Shown piece by piece: positions 1-8,242 of a stretch of DNA of 64,000 nt. Source of the stretch: Streptomyces sp. NBC_00443 (GTDB taxonomy: Bacteria > Actinomycetota > Actinomycetes > Streptomycetales > Streptomycetaceae). The notes under the pieces are model-generated. The model saw only the letters and a program-made list of their open reading frames with translations. It was not told the origin of the DNA and did not search any database. The DNA lies in assembly GCF_036014175.1 (NCBI RefSeq), contig NZ_CP107917.1, positions 4,402,001-4,466,000 on the forward strand, read 5' to 3'. A program made the position numbers and the translations under genes. Positions within the stretch are counted from its first letter, which is position 1. Each line of letters opens with the position of its first letter.

Positions 1-592
1 CGGACGTCGCCGTCCCAGAGGGCGGCCCGGCCGGTCTGGTCGCCCGCCGCCAGCACCCCGCCGTCGGGGCTGAAGGCAAGCGCACTGACCTGGTCGCCCT
101 GGACGAGATCCTGGGGCCGGCCGGGACCGGAGGGCAGTTGTGCCACCGGGACGTCGTGGGACCGGTCAGGTCGAGGGTGTGGACGGTCCCTCCTTCCATG
201 TACCGCAGGACGGCGCTCGTGGTCCCAGGCGAGGCAGTCGTAGAGGTGCTGGTTGTTGAGGGAGTGGCGGAAGACGGGTGCGGAGGGGGCCGTCAGACGC
301 CAGACGCGGACCTCGTCGGAGCCGGCCGTGGCCAGGAAGGAGCCGTCCCGACTGATGGTCGCGTACTGCACACCGCGCTCGTCGACCGTGGCGAGGGCCC
401 GTCCGGAGCGGATGTCCCAGACCCGCACCGCGCCCTCGGTCACGACGGCGAAGCGGTCGTTGTTGCCATAGCCGAACCCCACGAAGGACTCGCCGCACAA
501 GGCGCCGGCCTTCTGCCACGCCCCGGGCAGCGTGCGGTGCACGGCGCCGTCCCAGACCTGCGGTGCGCGGGTCTTTCGGGTCGCGCCATTGC
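1..592 (-). pseudogene. WD40-repeat protein, partial and apparently frameshifted
   Basis: Read on the minus strand, this stretch encodes WD40 blade motifs: VRVWDIRSGRALATV, TAGSDEVRVWRL, then VSALAFSPDGGVLAAGDQ and AALWDG running off the window edge. WD40 propellers of this kind in Streptomyces usually form the C-terminal half of large NTPase or kinase-like proteins. The propeller reading does not stay in one frame. Around 165-215 the plausible text (LRYMEGGTVHTLDLTGP) lies in a neighbouring frame, and the first frame resumes nearer the edge, which suggests two compensating indels. The 5' side (about 570-650) no longer resembles a propeller and no convincing start was found. I call it a decayed or badly sequenced gene fragment. 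The rest lies outside the window. Confidence 0.6.
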
Positions 593-651
593 CGCCCCCA
601 CTTCCGTACGCTCGGCGGCTTTCGTACGGCTTTCGTACGTGGCTCAGGTGA

Positions 652-990
652 CAACGACGTGACGGGAACCCGGCGTGGAGGGGCGGTGCGGGACCGAGGT
701 ACCACTACTTCCGCCAGACCAAGGACCCGGTCCTCAACACGACGATGACGATGTACCCGGGCCGCACGTACCAGTTCCAGATCCAGCAGTTCTACAGCGG
801 GGCCTGGCACACCACGGCCACCGAGTGCTTCGGGCTGGACCGCTACGGCAAGGAATCCGTCCTCCTGGACGACAACCCGCCCACGGGCGCCCGCTTCCGG
901 ATCCGCTCCTCCTACGTCGACCCGACGTCGGGCGACAACGTCAACACGACGACGTACGGCGGCTGGAAGTACTTCACCTTCACCCGCTGA
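652..990 (+). pseudogene. 3' fragment of an unknown gene
   Basis: The frame is open from 652 (a stop lies at 649-651) to the TGA at 988-990. It encodes about 112 residues, including RYHYFRQTKDPVLNTTMTM, a Tyr/Gln-rich central part and the end GGWKYFTFTR. The only ATGs (745, 751) fall inside what reads as continuous protein and have no good ribosome binding site, so the N-terminal part seems to be missing. The composition (aromatic, polar, few Lys) resembles the end of a secreted beta-rich protein, but I do not recognise the family. Its 5' edge directly abuts the decayed WD40 gene on the opposite strand, as expected for a deletion or recombination scar. Confidence 0.45.
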
Positions 991-1022
991 ACCGTCATCA
1001 CCGAACCGTCAGCACCGAACCG

Positions 1023-2087
1023 TCAGCTGCTGACCTGCAGCTGCCGTAGCTGTCGATGGATGTTCTCCAGGGCGCCGCGCCGGCGCCCCGGCACCCGGCT
1101 CCTCAACTCCACGAGGACGGGCCCCAGTTCGCGTGCGAGGGCCGTGTCGTGGATCTGCCCCCACTGGTGGTGGGCGCGGTCCACCGCGGCCTCCACCGCG
1201 GGCGCGTCCGGGGCCTGTCCGGCGGAGAGCCGGGAGGAGGCGACCGTCAGCCAGGTGCGGCAGCTGCGCACCGGGTCCCCGGCCAGCATCGCCAGGTCCG
1301 CGCGGACCTCGCCCCAGTGCAGGGCCTCCTCGGAGGCGTGGCCATGGGTGTGGACGGCGGTCTGCTCGTGCCGGGCGGCCAGCGCGTCGGCGTCACCGTG
1401 CCGGCCCGCCTGGACGGCGCTGGTGATGGCGGTGTGCGGGTCGCTCGGCACGGGGCCCTGCGCGGTCAGCACGATGTCGATGCCGACGCCGCCCTCGGGC
1501 GCGATCCGCTGCAACGCCAACTGGTGCAACTGGTCGAGGGGCGGGCGGTGTCCGCTGCGCAGCAGGGTCGCGACCGACTTCATGTACGCCGGGCCCGCCA
1601 GGGTCCGCCGGTTCGGCGGTGGCGCGATCCGGCCGTAGACGGCGTGGTCGCGGCCCGAGTCGAGGGGGTTCGCGAGCAGCCACTGCCAGGTCTCGTGGTC
1701 GGCGTGCAGATCGAGGACCAGCGAGGTGGAACCCGGTGCGCGCAGGCGCAGTTCCTCGCGGATCCAGTGCCAGGGAAAGCCGTTGTAGCGGACGGTCGAC
1801 GGGGTGGACCGGGCCAGCGCCAGGTGGGGCAGGTGCTGGCGACGGTCCAGTTGCAGCTGGCCGGCGACGAAGACGGTGAGCGGGCCGGGGGCGACCGCCG
1901 CGGCGCGCAGGCGGGTGAGGACGGCCTGCGGTTCCAGGGGGTCGGCGAGTTCGACGACGTTGGCGGTGTCCGTGCCGGACAGCACCGCGGGCGGGACCGC
2001 CGCGAGGATGGGGAGCACGGAGGCGGCGTCCACCAGAGAGCCCCTGCCCGCCGGTGAGGCGGCGAGCAACAGCACTGTTCCGGGCAT
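1023..2087 (-). CDS. Hypothetical protein with an inactive caspase-like N-terminal domain
   Basis: 354 aa, ATG at 2087. Residues about 1-130 follow the layout of bacterial caspase-like (C14/CHAT) domains: a first strand (GTVLLLAASPAG), a helix with LxRLRAA, the strand GPLTVFVAGQ, then FPWHWIREELRLRAP and a strand ending VLDLHAD. In active members the segment ending GHG and the later D-C-C carry the His/Cys dyad. Here these positions read AGQ and DLH, so the dyad appears to be lost. The C-terminal half (about 190-354) is helical and rich in Ala, Arg and His, perhaps TPR-like. No signal peptide or membrane segment is seen. The caspase assignment is my inference from motif order; it could be an unrelated conserved Streptomyces protein. 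Confidence 0.55.
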   Translation of the reverse strand: MPGTVLLLAASPAGRGSLVDAASVLPILAAVPPAVLSGTDTANVVELADPLEPQAVLTRLRAAAVAPGPLTVFVAGQLQLDRRQHLPHLALARSTPSTVRYNGFPWHWIREELRLRAPGSTSLVLDLHADHETWQWLLANPLDSGRDHAVYGRIAPPPNRRTLAGPAYMKSVATLLRSGHRPPLDQLHQLALQRIAPEGGVGIDIVLTAQGPVPSDPHTAITSAVQAGRHGDADALAARHEQTAVHTHGHASEEALHWGEVRADLAMLAGDPVRSCRTWLTVASSRLSAGQAPDAPAVEAAVDRAHHQWGQIHDTALARELGPVLVELRSRVPGRRRGALENIHRQLRQLQVSS

Positions 2088-2157
2088 CGGTCCCTCCCCA
2101 TCCCCCGTCGATCACGTACGGCAGCACCGTAACCGCTGCGGCTGCAAAGAGGGGATC

Positions 2158-3348
2158 TCAGGGCTGCAAACGTCCGTTTCCGTCCCCATTCCCCGCACCG
2201 GCCGTCCGCCGTACCGCGAACACCGTCGTGTCGTCGGACAGATGCCCTCTGCAGTGCCGCAACGTGCTCTCCCGCACGAAGTCGACCAGGCGCCGGGGCT
2301 GCGCGATGTCCGGGTCGGCGGCGACGGCCTTGGCGACCTCGGTCTCCAGCGGGAAGAAGACGCCGTCGCCGTCCCGGGCCTCGGTCACGCCGTCCGTGGT
2401 CAGCAGCAGGGTCTCGCCGGGCCGCAGGGGCACCCGCCGCACGGGCGGCGGACCGTCGGCGGGGGCCAGTTCGCCGTAGCCGAGGGGCAGGGCGTGGCCG
2501 GGCGGCAGGGGCTCCACGCCGTCGGGGCCGACGACGAGCGGACCGTCGTGGCCGAGGACGACGGCCTCGATCGTGTCCGGCTCCTCCTCGGGAAAGCCGA
2601 TCAGGACGGCGGTGGCGAACCGGTCTTCCTCCGCCCTGCCCAGAGCCGCACGCAGGCGGATGTGCCGCAGCAGACGCTCCTCCAGCAGTACGGCGACCTT
2701 CGCCAGGTCCGGCTCGTGGTAGGCGCTCTCACGGAAGGTGCCGAGCAGCGCGGCCGCCGCCTCCACGGCCCCCAGCCCCTTGCCCTGGACGTCGCCCAGG
2801 ATGACGCGGGTGCCGTGCAGGCCGATCTGGATGTCGTAGAAGTCTCCGCCGACCCTGGCCTCGCTGTCGGCGGCGAGATAGACGGCCGCGTGCTCCAGGC
2901 CGCCCCAGCCCGGCGGCAGCGGACGCAGCACCGTACGGCGGACGGTGGCGGTGACATCCTGCATGTGCAGCATGCGCCGCTCACCGCGCACGCGGACCAC
3001 GCAGGCCGCCGTCGCGAGGACGCCGCCGATGCCGGCGAGGACGAGGTCGGGCAGACCGGCCTGGTACTCGTGCGGCAGGACGGCGTCGGCGGCGAGGTAG
3101 GTGGTGGGTGCGAGTACCGCGAAGATCGCCGTTCCCCGCACCCCGCAGATCGCGGCGGCGATACCGGGCACGAGCACGGTCCAGGACAGGATCCGGAAGT
3201 CGCTGCTGGTCCTGAAGTCGACGGCCACGATGCCGACGAGCAGCACCAGCGGCGGCACCCAGGCAACGCTGTGACCGCGCACGCTCAGCAGCCCCGACCG
3301 GCGCGTGTCGCCCTGCGGGCCGGCTTCGCCGTCGCTTACGGCCCTCAT
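2158..3348 (-). CDS. Membrane-bound PP2C/SpoIIE-type protein phosphatase
   Basis: About 396 aa from the ATG at 3348; the frame is open further upstream, but the extra residues are low-complexity Arg/Pro sequence that overlaps a divergent gene. Residues about 20-125 hold three to four hydrophobic segments (VPPLVLLVGIVAV, ILSWTVLVPGIAAAI, AIFAVLAPTTYLAA). A linker with ERRMLHMQDVTATV leads into a SpoIIE domain carrying the metal-binding motifs GGDFYD, GDVQGKGLGA, LLLTTDGVTEARD and SDDTTVF. Such enzymes dephosphorylate serine or threonine, typically on anti-sigma-factor antagonists, so a role in sigma-factor partner switching is likely. No sensor domain is fused besides the membrane part. It is divergent from the small membrane protein at 3509. 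Confidence 0.88.
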   Translation of the reverse strand: MRAVSDGEAGPQGDTRRSGLLSVRGHSVAWVPPLVLLVGIVAVDFRTSSDFRILSWTVLVPGIAAAICGVRGTAIFAVLAPTTYLAADAVLPHEYQAGLPDLVLAGIGGVLATAACVVRVRGERRMLHMQDVTATVRRTVLRPLPPGWGGLEHAAVYLAADSEARVGGDFYDIQIGLHGTRVILGDVQGKGLGAVEAAAALLGTFRESAYHEPDLAKVAVLLEERLLRHIRLRAALGRAEEDRFATAVLIGFPEEEPDTIEAVVLGHDGPLVVGPDGVEPLPPGHALPLGYGELAPADGPPPVRRVPLRPGETLLLTTDGVTEARDGDGVFFPLETEVAKAVAADPDIAQPRRLVDFVRESTLRHCRGHLSDDTTVFAVRRTAGAGNGDGNGRLQP

Positions 3349-3508
3349 GGGCTTCAGCGAAGCATGGCGTTCCACGCGCCGCATCCGGGTACCCGGGCCC
3401 CGTCCTCGAAGGCCGGACGGGCGGGATCGGCAGGCACCGCCGACTTGCCGGCCGACCGCCCCAGGTGTGCTCTGGATGGCGGGGGCGTGGCGAGAGAGGA
3501 GTGCTCTC

Positions 3509-3961
3509 ATGGCTCATGCGGCACCGGCGCCCGGACGGGCCCGGCGGGTGGGTACGACCGGGTTGAGTGGTCTGCCCGATGTGTTCAGCGCGCGGACGCA
3601 CCGCGTCGCGAGTGTGGCCATGCCGGTCGTCCTCGGCCTGGTCTACGGCTACTGGGCCGCGGCGAACCGGCGCTCCGGCGGGGAGATCACCGGCTGGAAC
3701 CTGCTCTTCGGCTTCGTCACCGCGGCCGCGTTCATGGTGCTGTACGTCGCCGTGCGCTGGGTCTCCTCGCGGGTGATCCGGGAGGTGCACGCGGTCCTGT
3801 GGGCCGCCTTCGGGGGCGGCGCGTTCGGGTTCCTGTACAGCCAGGCCGGCAACACCGCCCTGAGGTCCTCGGCCATGGGGCTCGCGATCGGCGCGGCCTG
3901 CTTCGTCGTGCTGTTCTACCGCTACTACACGCACGAGGACGCCCAGGGCCACCGACGCTGA
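3509..3961 (+). CDS. Small four-helix membrane protein, unknown function
   Basis: 150 aa. The start at 3509 is chosen for the strong ribosome binding site GAGAGAGGAG just upstream; an upstream extension in this frame is Arg/Pro-rich non-coding-like sequence. After a basic N-terminus (GRARRVGTTG), four hydrophobic helices can be seen: VASVAMPVVLGLVYGYW, LLFGFVTAAAFMVLYVAV, VLWAAFGGGAFGFLY and GLAIGAACFVVLFYRYY. The end is EDAQGHRR. I do not recognise a named domain. Neighbours are a divergent membrane phosphatase and another membrane protein downstream, so an envelope role is possible but unproven. Confidence 0.8.
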   Translation: MAHAAPAPGRARRVGTTGLSGLPDVFSARTHRVASVAMPVVLGLVYGYWAAANRRSGGEITGWNLLFGFVTAAAFMVLYVAVRWVSSRVIREVHAVLWAAFGGGAFGFLYSQAGNTALRSSAMGLAIGAACFVVLFYRYYTHEDAQGHRR

Positions 3962-4052
3962 TGAGCCACCCGTTCGGGTGAACGGTGCACGGGAGAGCGG
4001 AACAGTGCCGCCGTATGCAGGCACACCGCTGGCGCCCGGCCCGCGGTGACCT

Positions 4053-4991
4053 TTGCCTGAGAGGGTGTCCACCCGTCTGCGGAACGCCCTGTCGGCAGCG
4101 CTGATCGCCCTGTCGTGCCTCCTCGTGCCGTTCGGCGCGCTGGCGGCGTGGGTGACGTACGCGCTGGTCGACACGGGCCGGTATGTGACCGCGATGGCGC
4201 CGCTGGCCCACGATCCGGCGGTGCAGGGCGCTGTCGCGGACACCGTCGGGGCCGGAATCATGGACGCGGTCGGCGACAGACTGGACACGGCCCCCGTGTC
4301 CCCGGTGTCACCCGAGAGCGGCGCGGTGCGCCCCTTCGTGCAGGACGCCGTGCGCTCCTTCACCCGGACCGAGGCCTTCCGCACGGCGTGGGAAGCGGGC
4401 AACCGGGCCGTCCACGACGCGGTGCTCAGCGCCCTCCAGGACGGACGACACGGCACGGTCACCGTCGACCTCGCCCCGGTCACCGCCCAGGTCAAACGCC
4501 GGCTCACCGAGGACCGCATCCCGTTCGCGCACCACATCCCGGTCGAGCACACCGACGTCCCCGTGCTCCCGGCCCACGAGCTGGACCGGCTCAGGAAGGG
4601 GTACGACGTGCTCGAGGTCGCCGGGTTCTGGCTGCCCGTCTCGGCCGCCGCGCTCGCCGCGACCGGCATCGCCGTCGCCGCCTGCCGCCGCCGCGCGGTC
4701 ACGGCGACCGCGCTGGGCACGGCTCTCGGCGGCGCACTCCTGCTCGTCGCCCTCGCGATCGGCCGCAGACTCACCCTGGCCGGCCTCGCCGAGGCGGCCC
4801 ACCGCCCGGCCGCGGGCGCGGTCTACGACGCCCTGACCCAGACCCTGCGCACGGTGTCCTGGCTGCTGATCACCCTCGGCCTGACCGTGGCCCTCCTCTG
4901 CCGCCTCACGGACCTGCTCGCACGACGCCGCCGAGCGTCCGCAACGCCCGCCGCAGATCCGGCTCAGGAGCCGACGCGAGCCCGAGCCTGA
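4053..4991 (+). CDS. Integral membrane protein, unknown function
   Basis: Up to 312 aa. The start is uncertain: TTG at 4053, or GTG at 4065 inside the frame; the latter has GAGAGG immediately before it, too close for a normal ribosome binding site. An N-terminal helix (ALIALSCLLVPFGALAAW) is followed by an extracytoplasmic stretch of about 140 residues (FVQDAVRSFTRTEAFRTAW, then AQVKRRLTEDRIPF), as in streptomycete membrane proteins that resemble a secreted ligand tethered by helices. Three C-terminal helices follow: AALAATGIAVAAC, ALGGALLLVALAIG and LLITLGLTVALLC. The last 86 bases overlap, tail to tail, the 3' end of the MocR regulator gene. Confidence 0.78.
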   Translation: MPERVSTRLRNALSAALIALSCLLVPFGALAAWVTYALVDTGRYVTAMAPLAHDPAVQGAVADTVGAGIMDAVGDRLDTAPVSPVSPESGAVRPFVQDAVRSFTRTEAFRTAWEAGNRAVHDAVLSALQDGRHGTVTVDLAPVTAQVKRRLTEDRIPFAHHIPVEHTDVPVLPAHELDRLRKGYDVLEVAGFWLPVSAAALAATGIAVAACRRRAVTATALGTALGGALLLVALAIGRRLTLAGLAEAAHRPAAGAVYDALTQTLRTVSWLLITLGLTVALLCRLTDLLARRRRASATPAADPAQEPTRARA

Positions 4992-6237
4992 CGGCGTTCG
5001 GGGTCCGGTTCGGGTCGACGGCGAAGGCGGGACCGGGTGTCACGGCGATGCCGTGCGCGGCGGCAGCGGCCGTGAAGGTGTCCGCGCGCCACGGCGCGGG
5101 CAGCTCCCACCAGGCGAAATAGGCGCGCGGATCGGACCGTACGGCGAACCCGTGCAGTTCCTCGCCGACGATCCGCTGCCGGCGTGCCGCATCCGCCCGC
5201 TTCGCCGCGACCAGCCGCTCCACCGTCCCGTCCGCGATCCACCGCACGGCCGCCTCCAGCGCGAACCTCCCCGCACTCCACCCACCGGACCGCCCGGCCG
5301 CGGCCACCGTCTCGACCCGCTCCTCGGGTACGACGAGGAAGCCGACCGTGAGCCCGGGGGCGACGCGCTTGGAGAGGCCGTCGACGACATGGGTGAGGCC
5401 GGGCGCGTGGGCGGCGAGGGGGTCGTCGTCCGTGAGGAACGACCAGATGCGGTCCTCGATGACGGGGATGTCCAAGTCGGCTGCCGTATCGGCCAGTTGG
5501 CTTCTGCGCTCGGGGCTCGTCGTCACCGAGGTCGGGTTGTGCAGGGTCGGCTGAAGGTAGAGGGCGGCCAGCCCAGCCGTGCGGTGGGCGGCGGCGACGG
5601 ACTGAGGGCGCGGACCGTCCGCGTCCGTGGCCAGCGGCACCAGGGTGATGCCGAGCCGGGCGGCGATCTCCTTGACCACGGGGTACGTCAGCGCCTCGAC
5701 GCCGACCCGGCCGCCCGGCCGGACCAGGGAGGCGAGGGCGGCGGCGACGGCCTGGCGGGCGTTGCCGGTGAAGAGGATCCGGTCGGGGGCGGGGTGCCAG
5801 TCCGGGGTGGCGAGGAGGGCGGCCGCGGCCTGGCGGGCCTCGGGTGTGCCGGTGACGGGGGCTGGGCGGAGGGCATCGGTCAGGACGTCGGGGCGCAGGA
5901 GCGGCGCGAGGGCGGGGGCGAGAAGCTCCGACTGACCCGGAGCGGAGGGGTAGTTGAGCTCCAGGTTGACCGGCGCGGTGGTCGAGTTCTCGACCAGGGC
6001 CCGCCCGTTCCCCGCCGGAGCGGCCCGCACGAAGGTCCCACGGCCGACCTCGCCCACGACCAGCCCACGCCGTACGAGTTCGGCGTACACCCGCCCCGCG
6101 GTCGACCCGGCGATCCCGCGCCGCCGCGCGAACACCCGCTGCGGGGGCAGCCGTTCGCCCGGCCTGAGCCGTCCGGCGGCGATGTCGTCGGCCACGCGGT
6201 CGGCGAGACGCCGATAGTCGTCCACGAACTCCCCCAT
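4906..6237 (-). CDS. MocR/GabR-type transcriptional regulator (GntR HTH fused to aminotransferase fold)
   Basis: 443 aa. The N-terminal GntR winged helix (residues about 1-70) shows ADDIAAGRLRPGERLPPQR and GIAGSTAGRVYAELVRRGL. Residues about 90-440 form a fold-type-I aminotransferase domain with the likely PLP-binding lysine in DGLSKRVAPG, PTLHNPTS for substrate and phosphate contacts, and IEDRIW in the cofactor pocket. MocR proteins sense PLP or an amino compound and bind direct repeats in divergent promoters. A pair of 12-bp direct repeats lies at 6253-6287, between this gene and the divergent hydrolase gene, and is the probable operator for both. Its 3' end overlaps the gene at 4053. Confidence 0.92.
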   Translation of the reverse strand: MGEFVDDYRRLADRVADDIAAGRLRPGERLPPQRVFARRRGIAGSTAGRVYAELVRRGLVVGEVGRGTFVRAAPAGNGRALVENSTTAPVNLELNYPSAPGQSELLAPALAPLLRPDVLTDALRPAPVTGTPEARQAAAALLATPDWHPAPDRILFTGNARQAVAAALASLVRPGGRVGVEALTYPVVKEIAARLGITLVPLATDADGPRPQSVAAAHRTAGLAALYLQPTLHNPTSVTTSPERRSQLADTAADLDIPVIEDRIWSFLTDDDPLAAHAPGLTHVVDGLSKRVAPGLTVGFLVVPEERVETVAAAGRSGGWSAGRFALEAAVRWIADGTVERLVAAKRADAARRQRIVGEELHGFAVRSDPRAYFAWWELPAPWRADTFTAAAAAHGIAVTPGPAFAVDPNRTPNAVRLGLASAPEPDLRRALRTLGGVVRAGP

Positions 6238-6252
6238 ACACAGGCTCTCCAG

Positions 6253-6287
6253 ATTGCACCGAGGGCAAAGATCTTATTGCACCGAGG
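6253..6287. promoter_or_regulatory. Probable MocR operator: two 12-bp direct repeats
   Basis: ATTGCACCGAGG occurs twice, at 6253-6264 and 6276-6287, with a 23-bp period (about two helical turns). It sits between the divergent MocR regulator and hydrolase starts. Direct repeats spaced by whole turns are the usual binding pattern of MocR/GabR dimers. The second copy contains TTGCAC, which also serves as the likely -35 box of the hydrolase promoter, so binding would affect it directly. The operator role is inferred from position and form. Confidence 0.7.
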
Positions 6288-6314
6288 AGTTGGGCCGATC
6301 TAGTGTCGTCCACA
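6277..6314 (+). promoter_or_regulatory. Leaderless promoter of the alpha/beta hydrolase gene
   Basis: TTGCAC (6277-6282), an 18-bp spacer and TAGTGT (6301-6306) fit a housekeeping promoter. The ATG follows 7 bases after the -10 box, so transcription should begin at the start codon and no ribosome binding site is needed. This decides the start at 6314 over the earlier in-frame TTG at 6254, which lies inside the operator repeat. Confidence 0.65.
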
Positions 6315-7093
6315 TGAGCCCCTTCCTCGCATACGAGGACAAAGGAGCCGATACCGCATCGGCCCCCCTCGTCCTCGTCCACGGCCACCCCTTCGACCGC
6401 ACGATGTGGGCCCCGCAGATCGAGACGTTCTCCGCCACCCGCCGGGTCGTCGCCCCCGACCTGCGCGGCTACGGCGCCTCACCGGTCGTCCCCGGAGTCA
6501 CCCCGCTCTCCGCCTTCGCCGACGACATCGAGGCGCTGCTGGACGACCTGAGGGTGGAGACCTTCGTGCTGGCGGGCCTGTCGATGGGCGGCCAGATCGT
6601 CATGGAGTGCTACGCCCGCTTCCCCCACCGCATCCGGGGCCTGGTCCTCGCCGACACGTTCCCGGCGGCGGAGACGGCGGAAGGCAACAGGGCGCGCAAC
6701 GCCATGGCGGACCGGCTGCTGCGCGAGGGCATGCGCGGATACGCCGACGAGGTGCTGGAGAAGATGGTCGCGCCGTACGCCGACGCCGGGGTCAAGGCCC
6801 ACGTCCACCGCATGATGACGGCGGCCCCGCCCGAGGGCGCCGCGGCGGCCCTGCGCGGTCGCGCCGAACGCCCCGACTACCGTGACCTGCTCACCCGCGT
6901 CACGGTCCCCGCCCTGGTCGTCGTGGGCGCGGACGACACCTACACCCCCGTCTCCGACGCGGAGGCCATGCACGCGGCCCTCCCGGACTCTGCCCTGCGG
7001 GTGATCGAGGGCGCGGCTCACATGCCGAACCTGGAGCGGCCGGCGGAGTTCGACGAGGCGCTGGGGGAGCTCTTGGCGCGGGTGGACGGGTGA
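6314..7093 (+). CDS. Alpha/beta hydrolase
   Basis: 259 aa. A cytoplasmic alpha/beta-hydrolase fold enzyme with the oxyanion-hole motif HGHPFD (residues about 20-25), the nucleophile elbow GLSMGGQ (about residue 95), the acid in VVVGADDTYTPV and the His in GAAHMPNLERP near the C-terminus, so the full Ser-Asp-His triad is present. The nearest general resemblance is to 3-oxoadipate enol-lactonase-like and other small esterases; the substrate cannot be read from sequence. No signal peptide. It is divergent from a MocR regulator and probably controlled by it. The start rests on a leaderless promoter. Confidence 0.9.
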   Translation: MSPFLAYEDKGADTASAPLVLVHGHPFDRTMWAPQIETFSATRRVVAPDLRGYGASPVVPGVTPLSAFADDIEALLDDLRVETFVLAGLSMGGQIVMECYARFPHRIRGLVLADTFPAAETAEGNRARNAMADRLLREGMRGYADEVLEKMVAPYADAGVKAHVHRMMTAAPPEGAAAALRGRAERPDYRDLLTRVTVPALVVVGADDTYTPVSDAEAMHAALPDSALRVIEGAAHMPNLERPAEFDEALGELLARVDG

Positions 7094-7186
7094 TCCGTGC
7101 ACGTGGCCGCCGCGCAACCTTCCTCCCATGACCCCCGTCTTTGAGGGAGGATTCGGGCATCCCACCCGCGAGCGGAAGGCCGGGAC

Positions 7187-8200
7187 TTGGAGACTGCAGC
7201 TGCCGAGTGGACGGCTTCCCGGGACGGCGAGCCAGGACGACGGGCCGGGCACAGGCTCGGCAGATGGACGGCCGCCCTGCTGCTTCTGGGCGTCAGCGTG
7301 GTCGTCGGCTGCCGGGTCGCCGACATCGACGGCATCACCCCCGTCCCTCAGCTCCTCGGCTTCCTGCCGTGGCTGCTCGTGCCCACCGGCCTCGGGCTGC
7401 TGCTGGCGCTCTTCTCGCGCCGGTGGTCCGGCGTCGTATGGGCCGTCGCGCTCCTCGGACTGCTGGCCTGGTACATCGAGCCGTACGGGAAGACCGGCCG
7501 GCCGGGCGGGCCCCCGCTCGTCTCCTTCCGGGTGCTGACGTCGAACGTAGAGTTCGGGCAGGCCACCGACGCCCTGGCCGCCGCCGTCCGCCGTGAGCGG
7601 CCGGACATCGTGTTCGTCCAGGAGTGCGAGTACACCTGCGACGCCGGGCTCAGGGAAGCCCTCGGCGCCGACTATCCGCACCGGGCGGCGCAGGTCGAGG
7701 CCGGATCGGCGGGCTCGGTCGTCCTCAGCCGCTTCCCGCTCGACCCCGCCGACGGAGTCGACGGCACCATGGCCATGCCCGGCGCCGTCGCCGACGTGCG
7801 CGGACATGCCGTACGGCTCCAGCTCGCGCACCCCATGCCGCCGCTGCCCGGGCACGTCGACCTGTGGCGCCGGGAGCTAGGCGACCTGCGGGACTTCGCC
7901 GCCGAGAGCATCGGCGGCGACGGCAGGACCCCCGTCATCCTGGCCGGGGACTTGAACGCCTCCCAGGACCACGCCGCCTTCCGCCGCATCCTCGACGCCG
8001 GTCTGCGCGACGCCACCCGGCTCACCGGCGAGGACCGCACACCCAGCTGGCCGGCCCGTACCGCGCCGGCGTTCGGGGTGCAGATCGACCACGTGCTCCT
8101 CTCGGCCGACTTCTCCGCCCGCACCGCCCGCTTCCTCGACCTGCCGGACACCGACCACCGTGCCCTGCTCGTCGACGTCACCCTTCACCAGCGGCGATGA
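7187..8200 (+). CDS. Membrane-anchored endonuclease/exonuclease/phosphatase (EEP) family protein
   Basis: 337 aa from TTG at 7187, which has AGCGGAAGG seven bases upstream. Three hydrophobic helices at residues about 25-110 (WTAALLLLGVSVVVGC, LLGFLPWLLVPTGLGLLLALF, VVWAVALLGLLAWYI) precede an EEP domain placed outside the cell. Motifs: LTSNVEFG (first metal-site Asn), DIVFVQECE (metal-binding Glu), VILAGDLNAS (catalytic Asp and Asn) and IDHVLLS plus DTDHRALLVDV (catalytic His). Actinobacterial relatives of this layout are often annotated as endonuclease or phosphatase family; the true substrate, such as DNA or a phospholipid, is unknown. Confidence 0.87.
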   Translation: METAAAEWTASRDGEPGRRAGHRLGRWTAALLLLGVSVVVGCRVADIDGITPVPQLLGFLPWLLVPTGLGLLLALFSRRWSGVVWAVALLGLLAWYIEPYGKTGRPGGPPLVSFRVLTSNVEFGQATDALAAAVRRERPDIVFVQECEYTCDAGLREALGADYPHRAAQVEAGSAGSVVLSRFPLDPADGVDGTMAMPGAVADVRGHAVRLQLAHPMPPLPGHVDLWRRELGDLRDFAAESIGGDGRTPVILAGDLNASQDHAAFRRILDAGLRDATRLTGEDRTPSWPARTAPAFGVQIDHVLLSADFSARTARFLDLPDTDHRALLVDVTLHQRR

Positions 8201-8228
8201 GGTCGACGACGAGCTGAACAAGCGTGCC

Positions 8229-8242
8229 CATAATGGGCCCCA
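8229..8242 (+). promoter_or_regulatory. -10 box CATAAT of a leaderless gene
   Basis: CATAAT at 8229-8234 lies 7 bases before the ATG at 8242, which predicts a leaderless transcript. No clear -35 hexamer is seen. The box sits within 40 bases of the stop codon of the preceding gene. Confidence 0.6.

Noticed and set aside
166..810. Long Arg/Pro-rich open frame on the minus strand over the WD40 region
   Set aside because: It has no domain sense; the propeller motifs lie in a neighbouring frame. It is a G+C shadow.
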